Shown piece after piece: positions 15,072 through 23,593 of a DNA stretch of 46,028 nucleotides. The translations under genes and the position numbers were made by a program. The stretch's first letter is position 1; every line of letters starts with the position of its first letter. The DNA comes from Bacillota bacterium. Lineage in GTDB: Bacteria; Bacillota; UBA5301; JAMCQP01. Below the pieces are notes generated by a model. The model was not told the DNA's origin, ran no database searches, and saw only the letters and a program-made list of their open reading frames with translations. The DNA lies in the NCBI GenBank assembly GCA_023381695.1, contig JAMCQP010000067.1, positions 1 to 46,028 on the forward strand. The letters are read 5' to 3'.

Positions 15072-15168
15072 CCCTTTATTATGCCCCGGTTATTGGCCTT
15101 TGTCAATAACTTTTTGTCTTAACACATAGTCCTTCCAAAAGGGATTGCAGTTCAATATTACAAAGTCG

Positions 15169-15825
15169 TTAAAACGAGACCAGCCCCCGGGAGACCGCGT
15201 ACCTGACCAGTTCCGAGCGGCGGTACATGTTCAGTTTGGCCATGATTCGCGACTTGTGGGTCTCCACGGTCTTCACGCTCACGGTAAGCATCTCGGAGAT
15301 CTGCTGGTTCGTGTAGCCCATGGCGATCAGTTTGAGCACCTCTTGTTCCCGTTCCGTAAGGTTATCCGTCTCGCCCTTGAGCGCATCCTTTTGATCCGGC
15401 GTTTCCACCAGCCCTTTCACCAGGGCTCTGGTCAAAGAGGGATAGATAAAGATCTCCCCCCGGTGCACGGCCCTGATGGCCGATAATAGTTCGGTATCGG
15501 CGGCCTTTTTGGGGACATACCCGGCGGCGCCGGCTTTGAGAACCTTGGTAAGGTAGCCTTCATCCTCGTGCATGGAAAGAACCAGAATTCTGGCCGCGGG
15601 CCAGCCGCCCCTGATCCGGGCGAGGGCTTCAAATCCATTCACCAAAGGCATGGAGATGTCCAGCAGGACCACATCCGGTTTCAACTCCAGGGTTTTACCC
15701 ACCGCGTCTTCGCCGTCGGCCGCCTCTCCCACCACCTCCATGTCCGGCTGCGCATTGAGCAAGAGGCGAAGCCCCGCCCGCAACACGCTGTGATCGTCCG
15801 CCACCAGAATTTTGATCTTTTCCAT
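15169..15825 (-). CDS. NarL/FixJ-family response regulator
   Basis: 218 residues. The receiver domain (1-120) has the acidic pair VADDHS, the phospho-acceptor Asp in DVVLLDISMP (about residue 55), Ser in LVLSMHE and Lys in YVPKKAA. The C-terminal LuxR-type HTH reads LTEREQEVLKLIAMGYTNQQ, ending VETHKSRIMAKLNM. It is the output of the kinase gene 3 nt upstream. Probable targets are nearby respiratory genes (the molybdoenzyme or cytochrome operons), but no binding site was identified. Last gene of the three-gene sensory operon. Confidence 0.95.
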   Translation of the reverse strand: MEKIKILVADDHSVLRAGLRLLLNAQPDMEVVGEAADGEDAVGKTLELKPDVVLLDISMPLVNGFEALARIRGGWPAARILVLSMHEDEGYLTKVLKAGAAGYVPKKAADTELLSAIRAVHRGEIFIYPSLTRALVKGLVETPDQKDALKGETDNLTEREQEVLKLIAMGYTNQQISEMLTVSVKTVETHKSRIMAKLNMYRRSELVRYAVSRGLVSF

Positions 15826-15828
15826 GCC

Positions 15829-17310
15829 TCAGGCCACCCCCGTCTCTTCAAGCGGTAGAGTGACAAATACCGTGGTCCCCATCTTCTCCCGGGATTCCAG
15901 GGTCAAAGTGCCGCCCAGCAGGGCCGCGCGTTCCCGCATCCCATAAAGGCCCAGCTTCTTCTCGTCCAGGGGCGAGCCCAGGATAGCCGCCACATCAAAG
16001 CCCTTTCCGTCATCCTCCACAATCGCCGTCACCGCGTTGCCCTTGTGTTCCACCAGGACGCTCACATTCCGGGCCCCGGCATGCCTGGCGATGTTGGTCA
16101 AGGCCTCCTGCACAATCCGGTAGAGGGTGATCTCCACCTCCGGCGGCAATCGTCTGCCCTCAAACCCTCCCACCTGCAGATCGGCCTCCAACCCGTATTT
16201 TTGCCCGTATTCCCGCACATACCTTTCCAGAGCGGCAATCAAGCCCAGATCATCCAGGAGGCTGGGGCGCAATTCCAGAGCCAGGTGTCGGACCCCCTCC
16301 AGGGTCCCGGCCACCACCTCCCGCAATCCAGCCACCTGCCGGCGAACCTCCTCCGGCGTCCCGGCGCTCCCCAGAACCTTGAGCCCCACCATCAGGGAGG
16401 TCAGGGACTGGCCGGTCTCGTCGTGAAGTTCCCGGGCCAGGCGCTTGCGCTCCTCTTCCTGGGCGGTGATGAGCTTTTCCAACAGGTGAGCCCGGATCGC
16501 CTCCTTCTGTTTCAGTTCCTCGCAAAGGTGGGCGTTTTCCACATCGGTCTCCCGCAGGTGGTCCACCATCCCGTTGAAGGCCGTGGCCAACTGCCCGATC
16601 TCATCCCTGGCGGAAACATTGGCCTTGCGCCGGAGGTTGCCGCTGGCCACGGCTCTGGTCACCTCCACCAGCTCGAAAAGCGGCCGGGTGAGGACCATGG
16701 TGAGGAAATAGGCGGCAAAGATCCCGATGATGGAAACTACCAGGGTGGCCAGAAGCAGCCGCTCGGTGGTGGCCACCATCACTTTTTGCGTGGAATGTTC
16801 CAAAAGCCCGACTCTGGCCGTACCGGCCCGTCCCTCAAAGATGGGCACCGCCACGTCCCGGACCACCCCTTCTTCGCTGTTGAAAATTTCGAGCCGGTAC
16901 CGGTCGGCGGGAGCGGCGCTATTGGCCTTTGCCAGCCCGGCCGGGACGCCGCCGGCAAAGGTGTGCGCCAGGACATTCCCGGCGCGGTCCAGAATCAGGA
17001 CATACCGGACATCCTCGTTGTTTTTGGCGGTGTCTCTGGCCAGTTCATAGAGGGCAAAGACATTGTTGGTCAGCACCAGGTCCGTGCTCCGGGCGGCCAC
17101 ATCCCTGGCAATGGAGATCGCCCGCTTTTCCAGTTGCTCATTCAGGGCCCTGGGAAGGCTGAACTGAATCTGCAGCGTCACTCCCAGGCCCAGGAGCAGG
17201 ACCAGCCCCAGCACAATTCCCATGATCTTCGTCTTGACGCTGGCCTTGTCCGCCAGCATGCCGAAAAAATGGTAGCCCCTGTCTTTCAGGTAACGCAAGC
17301 CATTCTTCAC
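15829..17310 (-). CDS. Sensor histidine kinase, NarX/LiaS-type (HisKA_3)
   Basis: A 493-residue membrane kinase: TM1 near residues 28-50, an extracytoplasmic sensor region of about 130 residues, TM2 near 190-212, HAMP (VLTRPLFELVEVTRAVASGN), then a coiled linker. The phospho-acceptor box is ERKRLARELHDETGQSL (His near residue 297), and the ATPase motifs are NIARHAGA, DDGKGF and GLYGMRERA. It phosphorylates the NarL-type regulator downstream. The GTG start overlaps the lipoprotein gene's stop (GTGA), showing tight coupling to that binding protein, which probably presents the ligand to it. Confidence 0.95.
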   Translation of the reverse strand: MKNGLRYLKDRGYHFFGMLADKASVKTKIMGIVLGLVLLLGLGVTLQIQFSLPRALNEQLEKRAISIARDVAARSTDLVLTNNVFALYELARDTAKNNEDVRYVLILDRAGNVLAHTFAGGVPAGLAKANSAAPADRYRLEIFNSEEGVVRDVAVPIFEGRAGTARVGLLEHSTQKVMVATTERLLLATLVVSIIGIFAAYFLTMVLTRPLFELVEVTRAVASGNLRRKANVSARDEIGQLATAFNGMVDHLRETDVENAHLCEELKQKEAIRAHLLEKLITAQEEERKRLARELHDETGQSLTSLMVGLKVLGSAGTPEEVRRQVAGLREVVAGTLEGVRHLALELRPSLLDDLGLIAALERYVREYGQKYGLEADLQVGGFEGRRLPPEVEITLYRIVQEALTNIARHAGARNVSVLVEHKGNAVTAIVEDDGKGFDVAAILGSPLDEKKLGLYGMRERAALLGGTLTLESREKMGTTVFVTLPLEETGVA

Positions 17311-18311
17311 CGCGTTCGCCCCATTTTGCCCATCATAGTGCGGATTGGATCATAGGCGCCGTCATCGGCCTCCACAAACCGATCGATCATCAGATTCTGG
17401 AGGATTTGTTTCCCTTTCGGGTCAAGGTGCATGGAAAGAAGGATCCCTTTTATCCTGCCTTTCAGCTGCTTGTCCAGCCCCGGCGGAACCACCACCGGGG
17501 GGTTCCCCACCCGCATCGAGCGGCTGATAATCTTGACCTTTTCGCGATATTCCGGGTTCAGAGCCAGGGCGTAATCGTACACCGCGCTGTCCACCGCCGC
17601 GCCGTCCACCAGCTTCTCCGCCACGGCCTTGATGGAGTTATCGTGGCTGTAGGTGTAGAGATGCCTGGCAAAGAACGAATCCGGCGCCTCTCCCCTCTCC
17701 CAGAGCATATACTCTAGAGCAAGTTTGCCGGAGAAAGAGAGCGGGTCGGTGAAGGCAAAAACTTTTCCTCTCAGGTCTTCGAGGCTTTGCGCGGCGCTCT
17801 GGCTCGGGACAATGACATAGGAAAGATATACCGTCTCGCCACGGATCTCGGGCGCCGCCAGCAACTCCATGCCGAAATTTTTGCGGCCGTCCACATAGGC
17901 TCTGGTGCAAACAAAAGCCAGGCTCACCTGCCCCTTTTGCACAAGCTGGTTAATCTCGGCATAGGTCCGCCGCTGGACCAGTTCAATCCGCCTGTCGAGC
18001 TTCTCCCCCAAATAGTTCAGGAGCTCGTCATAGCTTTTGAGGGTTTCTTTCGGGGAGATGACCGCGGCCACCGCCACGCGCAAGGGAGGCAAGGAAGAAC
18101 CCGGACCGCCAGGCCCGGAGGTTCCAGGAGAAGCCACAGGCGTTGGAGAGACAGAAGCCTGTGGAACCGTCTGGGTTTCAGAGATCGAGGAGTCAATCGA
18201 GTTTCCCGAAAGCGAAACCCATTTGTATTTTGGCGGGCGGTTGCACGCTGTCAGGGTAAAAAGGGCAAGGAGTGCAACCGCCAACAGCAAATTCACCTTT
18301 CGCCAGGGCAT
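17307..18311 (-). CDS. PhnD-like phosphate/phosphonate-type binding lipoprotein (sensor)
   Basis: 334 residues. A lipoprotein signal ends LFTLTAC with the acylated Cys at about 23, then a Ser/Pro/Gly-rich spacer of about 50 residues. The PhnD-type periplasmic binding fold follows (LRVAVAAVISPKETLKSYDELLNYLGEKL, YVSYVIVPSQS, LRGKVFAFTDPLSFSGKL). No ABC permease or ATPase adjoins it; instead it overlaps a histidine kinase. PhnD-family proteins act as ligand sensors in some two-component systems (AioX for arsenite with AioSR is the known case). The ligand is therefore likely an oxyanion, but which one is inference. ATG 18311 has GGAGG 9 nt upstream; upstream in-frame codons would bury the signal peptide. 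Confidence 0.85.
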   Translation of the reverse strand: MPWRKVNLLLAVALLALFTLTACNRPPKYKWVSLSGNSIDSSISETQTVPQASVSPTPVASPGTSGPGGPGSSLPPLRVAVAAVISPKETLKSYDELLNYLGEKLDRRIELVQRRTYAEINQLVQKGQVSLAFVCTRAYVDGRKNFGMELLAAPEIRGETVYLSYVIVPSQSAAQSLEDLRGKVFAFTDPLSFSGKLALEYMLWERGEAPDSFFARHLYTYSHDNSIKAVAEKLVDGAAVDSAVYDYALALNPEYREKVKIISRSMRVGNPPVVVPPGLDKQLKGRIKGILLSMHLDPKGKQILQNLMIDRFVEADDGAYDPIRTMMGKMGRTR

Positions 18312-18453
18312 GCGATTAACCCTCCTATGGCTGGTCGGCAAGAGCAAATTCAAAATCCACGGCCTTGAACTTTACATAAACTTCTTTGATAAAATTCTGC
18401 TTTACACATCCTTCTTCCTGCTTCAGCCTCCAGGAAACCTGCCACCGTGTGGA

Positions 18454-19533
18454 TTATGCCGAATTCTGATTGGGCACGCCCCTGGCGTCAAACATTTTGC
18501 GCCGGAAATTGAGCGCCACGTTCACCAGGCTGATCATCACCGGCACCTCGATCAGCGGTCCGATCACCGCCGCAAAGGCCTGCCCGGAATTAATCCCGAA
18601 CACCGCCACGGCCACGGCGATCGCCAGTTCAAAGTTGTTGCTGGCCGCCGTAAAGGAAAGAGTGGTGGTTTGCTCATAATTGATCCCCGCCCGCGCGCTC
18701 AAGAAGAACGACACCAGGAACATGACCACAAAATAGACGATCAACGGGATGGCAATCCGGACCACGTCCAGGGGAAGCCTGACGATATAGTTGCCTTTGA
18801 GCGAAAACATGACCACGATGGTAAACAGCAGGGCGATCAAAGCCAGCGGACTAATCCTGGGCACAAAGTTCCTCTCATACCATTCCTTGCCCATGGCCGG
18901 CACCAGGAGATACCTGGTCAAAAACCCGGCCACAAACGGGATGCCCAGGTAGATGGCCACGCTGGTCGCCACCTCCCCGATGGACACGTGGACCCGCATT
19001 CCCTTCAGGCCCAGCCAGGCGGGAAGCAGCGTGATAAAGATATAAGCGTACAGTGAGTAGCAGATGACCTGGAAGATGGAGTTCAACGCCACCAGCGCCG
19101 CGGCGTACTCGCTGTCGCCTTTGGCCAGGCTGTTCCAGACGATGACCATGGCGATGCAACGGGCCAGGCCGATCAAGATTAGACCAGCCATGTATTCCGG
19201 GTAATTCCGTAAAAAGATGATCGCCAGCAGGAACATCAGAACCGGCCCGATAATCCAGTTCTGGATCAGGGACAGGGTCACCACCTTGCGGTTTTTGAAG
19301 ACCTTGCCCAACTCCTCGTACTTAACTTTGGCCAAAGGCGGGTACATCATGACAATCAGGCCGACGGCGATTGGGATCGAGGTGGTGCCAACAGACAATC
19401 TGTTCAGCAGGTTCGCCACGCCGGGAAATACGTAACCAAGTCCAACACCGAAAATCATGGCCAAAAAGATCCACAGGGTCAAGAAACGGTCAAGCAGTGG
19501 CAGTCTTGCATTCGTGCTGTGTTCCACGGACAT
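18454..19533 (-). CDS. acr3: Arsenite efflux permease ACR3
   Basis: A 359-residue membrane exporter of arsenite with about ten helices. Family marks are [16 protein letters not shown] at the start, [15 protein letters not shown] with the essential Cys of helix 4, and [24 protein letters not shown] 19533 follows AGGAGGGA. It is the last gene of the arsD-arsA-arsR-thioredoxin-like-acr3 operon, 49 nt after the thioredoxin-like gene. With ArsA present, the efflux is probably ATP-driven. ACR3 rather than ArsB is common in Bacillota. Confidence 0.97.
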   Translation of the reverse strand: MSVEHSTNARLPLLDRFLTLWIFLAMIFGVGLGYVFPGVANLLNRLSVGTTSIPIAVGLIVMMYPPLAKVKYEELGKVFKNRKVVTLSLIQNWIIGPVLMFLLAIIFLRNYPEYMAGLILIGLARCIAMVIVWNSLAKGDSEYAAALVALNSIFQVICYSLYAYIFITLLPAWLGLKGMRVHVSIGEVATSVAIYLGIPFVAGFLTRYLLVPAMGKEWYERNFVPRISPLALIALLFTIVVMFSLKGNYIVRLPLDVVRIAIPLIVYFVVMFLVSFFLSARAGINYEQTTTLSFTAASNNFELAIAVAVAVFGINSGQAFAAVIGPLIEVPVMISLVNVALNFRRKMFDARGVPNQNSA

Positions 19534-19582
19534 TCCCTCCTATAATTGATATATTTTAATTTTTATATATATCGCGAATTTC

Positions 19583-19933
19583 TCAACCAACATCTTTCAA
19601 TAACTGCTCCACCGCTCCAGCAATCATCCGCCGGGAAATACCCCCGTGAAAGCGGGGCTGCCCGTTGATCGCCACCAGGGGCAGGCGCACCTTGCCCTCT
19701 TGCAGGAGAGCGCCAATCTCCGGAAAGCCGCTCATTTCCTGGCTGAAGACATCCACAAACTTTGTCCTCAACCCGGGGCCTGATTTCTCCTGCAACACTT
19801 TTTCCAGATCGGCGGCTTCATCTTTAAGGCTTTTAGCTGGTCCGCAGCAGGCGGAATTAGAACCGGAGCCGCAACCACAACCTCCGGCTGGAGCATTCAC
19901 GCCAAATATTGTAACCTCAATCTCCCTTGTCAC
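19583..19933 (-). CDS. Cys-rich thioredoxin-fold protein of the ars operon
   Basis: About 116 residues from GTG 19933 (GAGGAG 10 nt upstream): strand EIEVTIFGVNAP, then a Cys cluster (GGCGCGSG and NSACCGPAKSL, five Cys), a helix, strand FVDVFS, FPEIGALLQEG and LPLVAINGQPRFHGGIS. The layout is thioredoxin-like and resembles YuzD-type disulfide proteins with an enlarged N-terminal Cys loop. A role as an arsenite/thiol metallochaperone or reductase fits its place between arsR and acr3 but is inference. Its start lies just inside or next to the arsR end. Confidence 0.7.
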   Translation of the reverse strand: MTREIEVTIFGVNAPAGGCGCGSGSNSACCGPAKSLKDEAADLEKVLQEKSGPGLRTKFVDVFSQEMSGFPEIGALLQEGKVRLPLVAINGQPRFHGGISRRMIAGAVEQLLKDVG

Positions 19934-19953
19934 CTCATTCACGCTCCTCAAAA

Positions 19954-20355
19954 TCAATTGTGATCAACTTTACCTTCCGCGGAATCACTTTTGCAGCGCG
20001 GGTGGCGCCGTGGCCGGCCCCAGGCAGTGGCTTGACGGCGGCGGACCGGCAGGATGACAGTGCTCTCCAGGAGTTCACCCACCGCTTCCAGGGCTTCTGG
20101 ATCAATACGGTAATAGATCCATTTGCCCTGCCGCCTATCCGTTACCAACCCCGCCTGACGCAAAAGTTTCAGGTGGTGGGAAACAGCCGGCTGGGAAAGA
20201 GGCAGAGCCTCCATGATCTCGCAGACGCACATCTCACCGTCCTGCAGCATGGTCAGGACCGTAAGCCGCGTCTCATCGGCCAAGGCTTTCAAGATTTCGG
20301 CCAGGCTCCGTAGCGTAGTGTCTTTTTTGGGCGCCGCCTGTTCTATAGTCTTCAG
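19954..20355 (-). CDS. arsR: ArsR/SmtB-family repressor (arsenic operon)
   Basis: A winged-helix repressor. LADETRLTVLTMLQDGEMCVCEIMEALPLSQ has the E-x-C-V-C metalloid-binding Cys pair in the alpha-3 region. SQPAVSHHLKLLRQAGLV is the recognition helix, and GKWIYYRI the wing. The C-terminal tail (GRPRRHPRCKSD) is basic with one more Cys. The start is unclear: between the upstream stop and LKALADE there is no ATG or GTG. CTG 20355, behind GGGGGTG, gives a normal N terminus; TTG 20292 would cut it. It sits third in the operon, so it would control its own promoter at 22545-22572. Confidence 0.88.
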   Translation of the reverse strand: MKTIEQAAPKKDTTLRSLAEILKALADETRLTVLTMLQDGEMCVCEIMEALPLSQPAVSHHLKLLRQAGLVTDRRQGKWIYYRIDPEALEAVGELLESTVILPVRRRQATAWGRPRRHPRCKSDSAEGKVDHN

Positions 20356-20427
20356 CCTTCACACCCCCTTTCCAAACGCATCCCACTGTTCTTCTCTTCC
20401 CCAATTCTCTGGCACGACGGCAGGAGC

Positions 20428-22194
20428 TTAAAATAGCTGCACCAAACCTTCCCGGCCTTTGGGCACTTTTATTTGCCAGGGAATACGGACTGCCCTTTTG
20501 GCCAGGGTTTTGACCACTTTGTCCAGCCACGGCCCCTCCGCCCAGGATAAACTCCCGAGGACCGGGTCGGCCGTTGGGACCCCCGTCCAGGTCTGGTTTA
20601 CCACCCACCAGGCTGGCTCGATGCCGGCCCGACGCAGGTCCTCTTGCAAACGGGCCGCCTCCAGGACTGGCGTGGCCTGGGCCAGGGTCACCACCAGCAC
20701 ATGGGTCAGCTCCGGGTCACGCAGGCGTGGCAGGAGCCGCCGCACTTCTTCCGGCACCTCGCCGGTGCTGCGTTCCACCTCCCGGTGGTAGGACTGCGTG
20801 GCATCCAGGAGAAGCAAGGTATGCCCCGTCGGGGCCGTATCCAGCACCACGAAACCCTCTTCCACCCGGTCGACAGTTCGCGCAAAGGCCCGGAAGACCG
20901 CAATCTCCTCCGTGCAGGGCGAAGCCAGATCCTCGGCCAGAAGCGCGCGACCGTCCGCATCCAGTCCCGCGCCCACCGTGCCCATCACCTCCTCGCGGTA
21001 AGCCGCAACCTCGGCCACCGGATCGATGTGACTGACGGAAAACCCGTCTCCAACCTCCACTCCCGCGCCAGCCAGAGCCAGGTCCAGGTGGGCCGCCGGG
21101 TCGGTGGTGGACAGGTGCACCCGGTGTCCCCGTTCCGCCAGGGCCAAGGCTAAGGCAGTCGCGATGGTGGTCTTGCCCACCCCACCTTTGCCCATGACGA
21201 GCACCACGCCCCGTTTCCGACGGTCCAGGTCGGCCACTACCGGCTCCAGGCCCAATGGAACATTCTTTGCGACAGAGTCTTCCCGATAAACGATACTTTT
21301 TCCGGTTTCTCCCGCTCCGGGGCGCCGCATCCGCTCCACCAGAAGACGCAAGTTAGCAATACCCACCGGGGGCACGGACAGAAGCGGAACCACATGGCGC
21401 GGTAAGTTCTTCAGATCGGCGGGTATCTGGGACAAAGCTTCTGCCTGTTGCTGCTTGAAGATCGCGGCCACCCGATCCCCTTCATCGGTTTCCAGCACCC
21501 CGTTGACCACCAGTTGCTGGTTAGTTAAGCCAAGTTCGCCCAACTCGCGGCTGGCACGCGCCGCCTCAGCCAGCGCAGGGGGTTCGGGTTTTGCCACCAG
21601 GATCAGGGTGGTAAGGGTGGCATTGGCCAGGGCGGACACGGTGTCTTCATATCGTTTCCGGTGTTCCGAAAGGCCCGCCAGGGGACCAATGCAGGAGGCG
21701 CCATGCGTGCTGGCGCTCAAGAACCCCGACCAGGCTTTGGGCAGGGCTAACAGGCGCAGGGTATGGCCCGTTGGCGCTGTATCAAAAATGATCTGATCAT
21801 AGCCGGCCATCTGGGCAGAATCACCCAGCAGGCGAGTAAAAAGATCAAAAGTCGCGATCTCCATCGTGCAAGCGCCGGAGAGCTGCTCCTCTATTGATGC
21901 AATCACCGCCTCCGGCATAAGCCCCCGGTAAGAGCCCACCACCTGCTCGCGATAAGCCCTGGCCGCCTCCTCCGGGTCAAGGTTCAGGGCCCACAAACCC
22001 GTAACGTCAGCCATCTCCGTGGGCTGCTGGTCCACCCTGGTTTCGAAAACATCATCCAAATTGGAAGCGGGATCGGTACTGACCAACAGAACCTTTTTGC
22101 CAGCGTCGGCCAGGTTCATGGCTGTGGCGCAAGCCACCGAAGTCTTGCCTACCCCACCCTTGCCGGTAAAAAACAGGTAACGTGTGGCGTTCAT
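20428..22194 (-). CDS. arsA: Arsenite-stimulated ATPase ArsA (two-domain)
   Basis: 588 residues with tandem GTPase-like ATPase halves. P-loops are GKGGVGKTS (about 11-19) and GKGGVGKTT (about 334-342); DTAPTGHTLRLL and DTAPTGHTLLLL are the signal-transduction boxes. The metalloid-binding Cys residues are present: SGACTMEIA, GASCIGPLAGL and, in the second half, ASPCTEEIA. It energises arsenite extrusion by the permease. Its ATG overlaps the arsD stop (ATGA), so the two are coupled; ArsD hands arsenite to ArsA. The length matches the duplicated form. Confidence 0.97.
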   Translation of the reverse strand: MNATRYLFFTGKGGVGKTSVACATAMNLADAGKKVLLVSTDPASNLDDVFETRVDQQPTEMADVTGLWALNLDPEEAARAYREQVVGSYRGLMPEAVIASIEEQLSGACTMEIATFDLFTRLLGDSAQMAGYDQIIFDTAPTGHTLRLLALPKAWSGFLSASTHGASCIGPLAGLSEHRKRYEDTVSALANATLTTLILVAKPEPPALAEAARASRELGELGLTNQQLVVNGVLETDEGDRVAAIFKQQQAEALSQIPADLKNLPRHVVPLLSVPPVGIANLRLLVERMRRPGAGETGKSIVYREDSVAKNVPLGLEPVVADLDRRKRGVVLVMGKGGVGKTTIATALALALAERGHRVHLSTTDPAAHLDLALAGAGVEVGDGFSVSHIDPVAEVAAYREEVMGTVGAGLDADGRALLAEDLASPCTEEIAVFRAFARTVDRVEEGFVVLDTAPTGHTLLLLDATQSYHREVERSTGEVPEEVRRLLPRLRDPELTHVLVVTLAQATPVLEAARLQEDLRRAGIEPAWWVVNQTWTGVPTADPVLGSLSWAEGPWLDKVVKTLAKRAVRIPWQIKVPKGREGLVQLF

Positions 22195-22514
22195 TTGTGA
22201 GCTACCCTCTCAACTTCCACCAGCCAGGCTTCAAACTCCGCCGTGGTGGGATAACGCCCCACAACCCGCACCTTACCGTCCGCCACAACTATCGGGAGGA
22301 TATTCGGCCCCTTTTCGGTGAGCAGTTTTCGCACCTCGTCCTGCCGCATGAAGGCCCCCGGCTGCTGGGAAAGGTTGTAACGCTTTACCTCCACCTTGCT
22401 TTGGATCAGGCGTTGAAGATCCGTTGCCACCCGCGCCAGTTCCTGGCTGGGACTTGGTCCACAGACCCCGGTACTGCAGCACATGGCCGGGTCATATATG
22501 GCGACGCTTTTCAT
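22191..22514 (-). CDS. arsD: Arsenic metallochaperone ArsD
   Basis: 107 residues of thioredoxin fold. The arsenite-binding Cys12-Cys13-Cys18 triad is visible in DPAMCCSTGVCGPSP, followed by the family's conserved NILPIVVADGKV strand. It transfers As(III) from thiols to ArsA and has weak repressor activity in some operons. First gene of the operon: an AGGGGG ribosome site precedes ATG 22514 and a promoter/operator lies at 22545-22572. There is no C-terminal Cys pair, as in short ArsD versions. Confidence 0.97.
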   Translation of the reverse strand: MKSVAIYDPAMCCSTGVCGPSPSQELARVATDLQRLIQSKVEVKRYNLSQQPGAFMRQDEVRKLLTEKGPNILPIVVADGKVRVVGRYPTTAEFEAWLVEVERVAHK

Positions 22515-22544
22515 TATTTAACCCCCTTGTCCTGGTTTGAGATA

Positions 22545-22572
22545 ATCATATTTAAGTATGTTTATTTGTCAA
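22545..22572 (-). promoter_or_regulatory. ars operon promoter with overlapping ArsR-like operator
   Basis: On the minus strand TTGACA (22567-22572), 16 nt, TATGAT (22545-22550). The imperfect palindrome CATACTTAAATATG (22547-22560) covers the -10 and spacer, a normal ArsR position. Confidence 0.7.
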
Positions 22573-22749
22573 AGCCATTATATGCTTCACCACGGGAAAA
22601 TGTCAAGCAAAATTTGAGCAAAAAAGCTCCCACAAATTTTGCTGTAGGAGTCATCGGAAAGCGGCGAGCACTGTTTTGTGAATCGCAAAAGAGCCGTGAG
22701 ACTTGCCAGGCTTGAATTGCAACAGTCTCAAGAGACTTATCGGCGCGGA

Positions 22750-23004
22750 TCACCCGGCCAAACCTATGCTGGCTACCACGACAAGAAGGGAGATATCACC
22801 AACCGAGCAGATGTTGCCACCCACCACCACTATGGGAAGAGGATACTGCTGATTATCGACGATCTCCGCCACGAGCGAATAGTTAATCATTTGCTCCGAT
22901 GTGACGTCAATCATCTCAATACTAACCCTATCCCCAAACATGGCCTCAGTTTCCTGCCCATAACCGACACCATTTCCGCCAGGGACATGCTTGGCCGTTA
23001 CCAT
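22750..23004 (-). pseudogene. Thioredoxin-fold (YuzD-like) fragment
   Basis: The 84-codon frame has FGDRVSIEMIDVTSEQMINYS, EIVDNQQYPLPIVVVGGNICSVGDISL and VVVASI, matching the C-terminal part of small YuzD/ArsD-like thioredoxin-fold proteins (Y-P-L-P-[IV]-V-V-x-G plus G-D-I). The first beta strand and the N-terminal Cys motif are absent: the frame begins VTAKHVPGGNGVGYG, with a TAG two codons upstream of the ATG and no ribosome site. It is most likely a decayed relative of the ars-operon thioredoxin-like gene. The rest of 22573-23151 shows no gene. Confidence 0.5.
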
Positions 23005-23151
23005 CCGCTACATCGCAATTACACTTAACTACGCCTTGAGGAGTGCCAAACACGACAACCCGCACGAGGGCGCGGGATCCGCCTGAGCTGGATGTACACA
23101 TAAACGGGCCTCCTCTCACGAGATAATTCCTTTCATGTTTAATCGCTATCT

Positions 23152-23565
23152 TTATCGATACTCAGCCACCAGTTGTTCGACCCGTCTGCGGATCTCGTCC
23201 CGCACCCTATCAAACATGGCTGAAATCTCCTCCTCAGAACCCGTGGCTCTGGCGGGATCGGGCAACGGCCAATGTTCCCTGTGGACTCTGGCCGGCACCG
23301 CCGGGCAGGTTTCGTCAGCTTCTCCGCATAAGGTAATAACGATATCCGCCCTGGAGAGTTCCTTTAAATCAATAAGTTTGGAGGTTTGCCGGGAGATATC
23401 GACACCGGCCCTTTTCATGCTGGCTACGGCTCTGGGGTTGAGCCCATGGGCTTCGATCCCGGCGCTTGAGGCTATAAAAACATCCGAAGCCAGGCTTTTC
23501 GCCCACCCTTCGGCCATCTGGCTACGGCAGGAATTGCCGGTACAGATGAACGTAACTCTTTTCAA
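23152..23565 (-). CDS. arsC: Arsenate reductase, low-MW phosphatase type (thioredoxin-coupled)
   Basis: 137 residues. The PTPase-type loop CTGNSCRSQ (Cys8 nucleophile, Cys13), then TLCGEADETCPAVP with the Cys pair that relays the disulfide, and WPLPDPA for the general acid Asp. It reduces arsenate to arsenite for export by Acr3. TTG 23565 is the start, with GGAGG 8 nt upstream. It follows the CC/Se protein by 28 nt on the same strand, so the two form an operon separate from arsDAR. Confidence 0.96.
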   Translation of the reverse strand: MKRVTFICTGNSCRSQMAEGWAKSLASDVFIASSAGIEAHGLNPRAVASMKRAGVDISRQTSKLIDLKELSRADIVITLCGEADETCPAVPARVHREHWPLPDPARATGSEEEISAMFDRVRDEIRRRVEQLVAEYR

Positions 23566-23593
23566 TACTTATTCCTCCTACCATTCCAGCATA

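Noticed and set aside
16045-17355. 436-codon plus-strand frame
   Set aside because: Antisense shadow of the histidine kinase.
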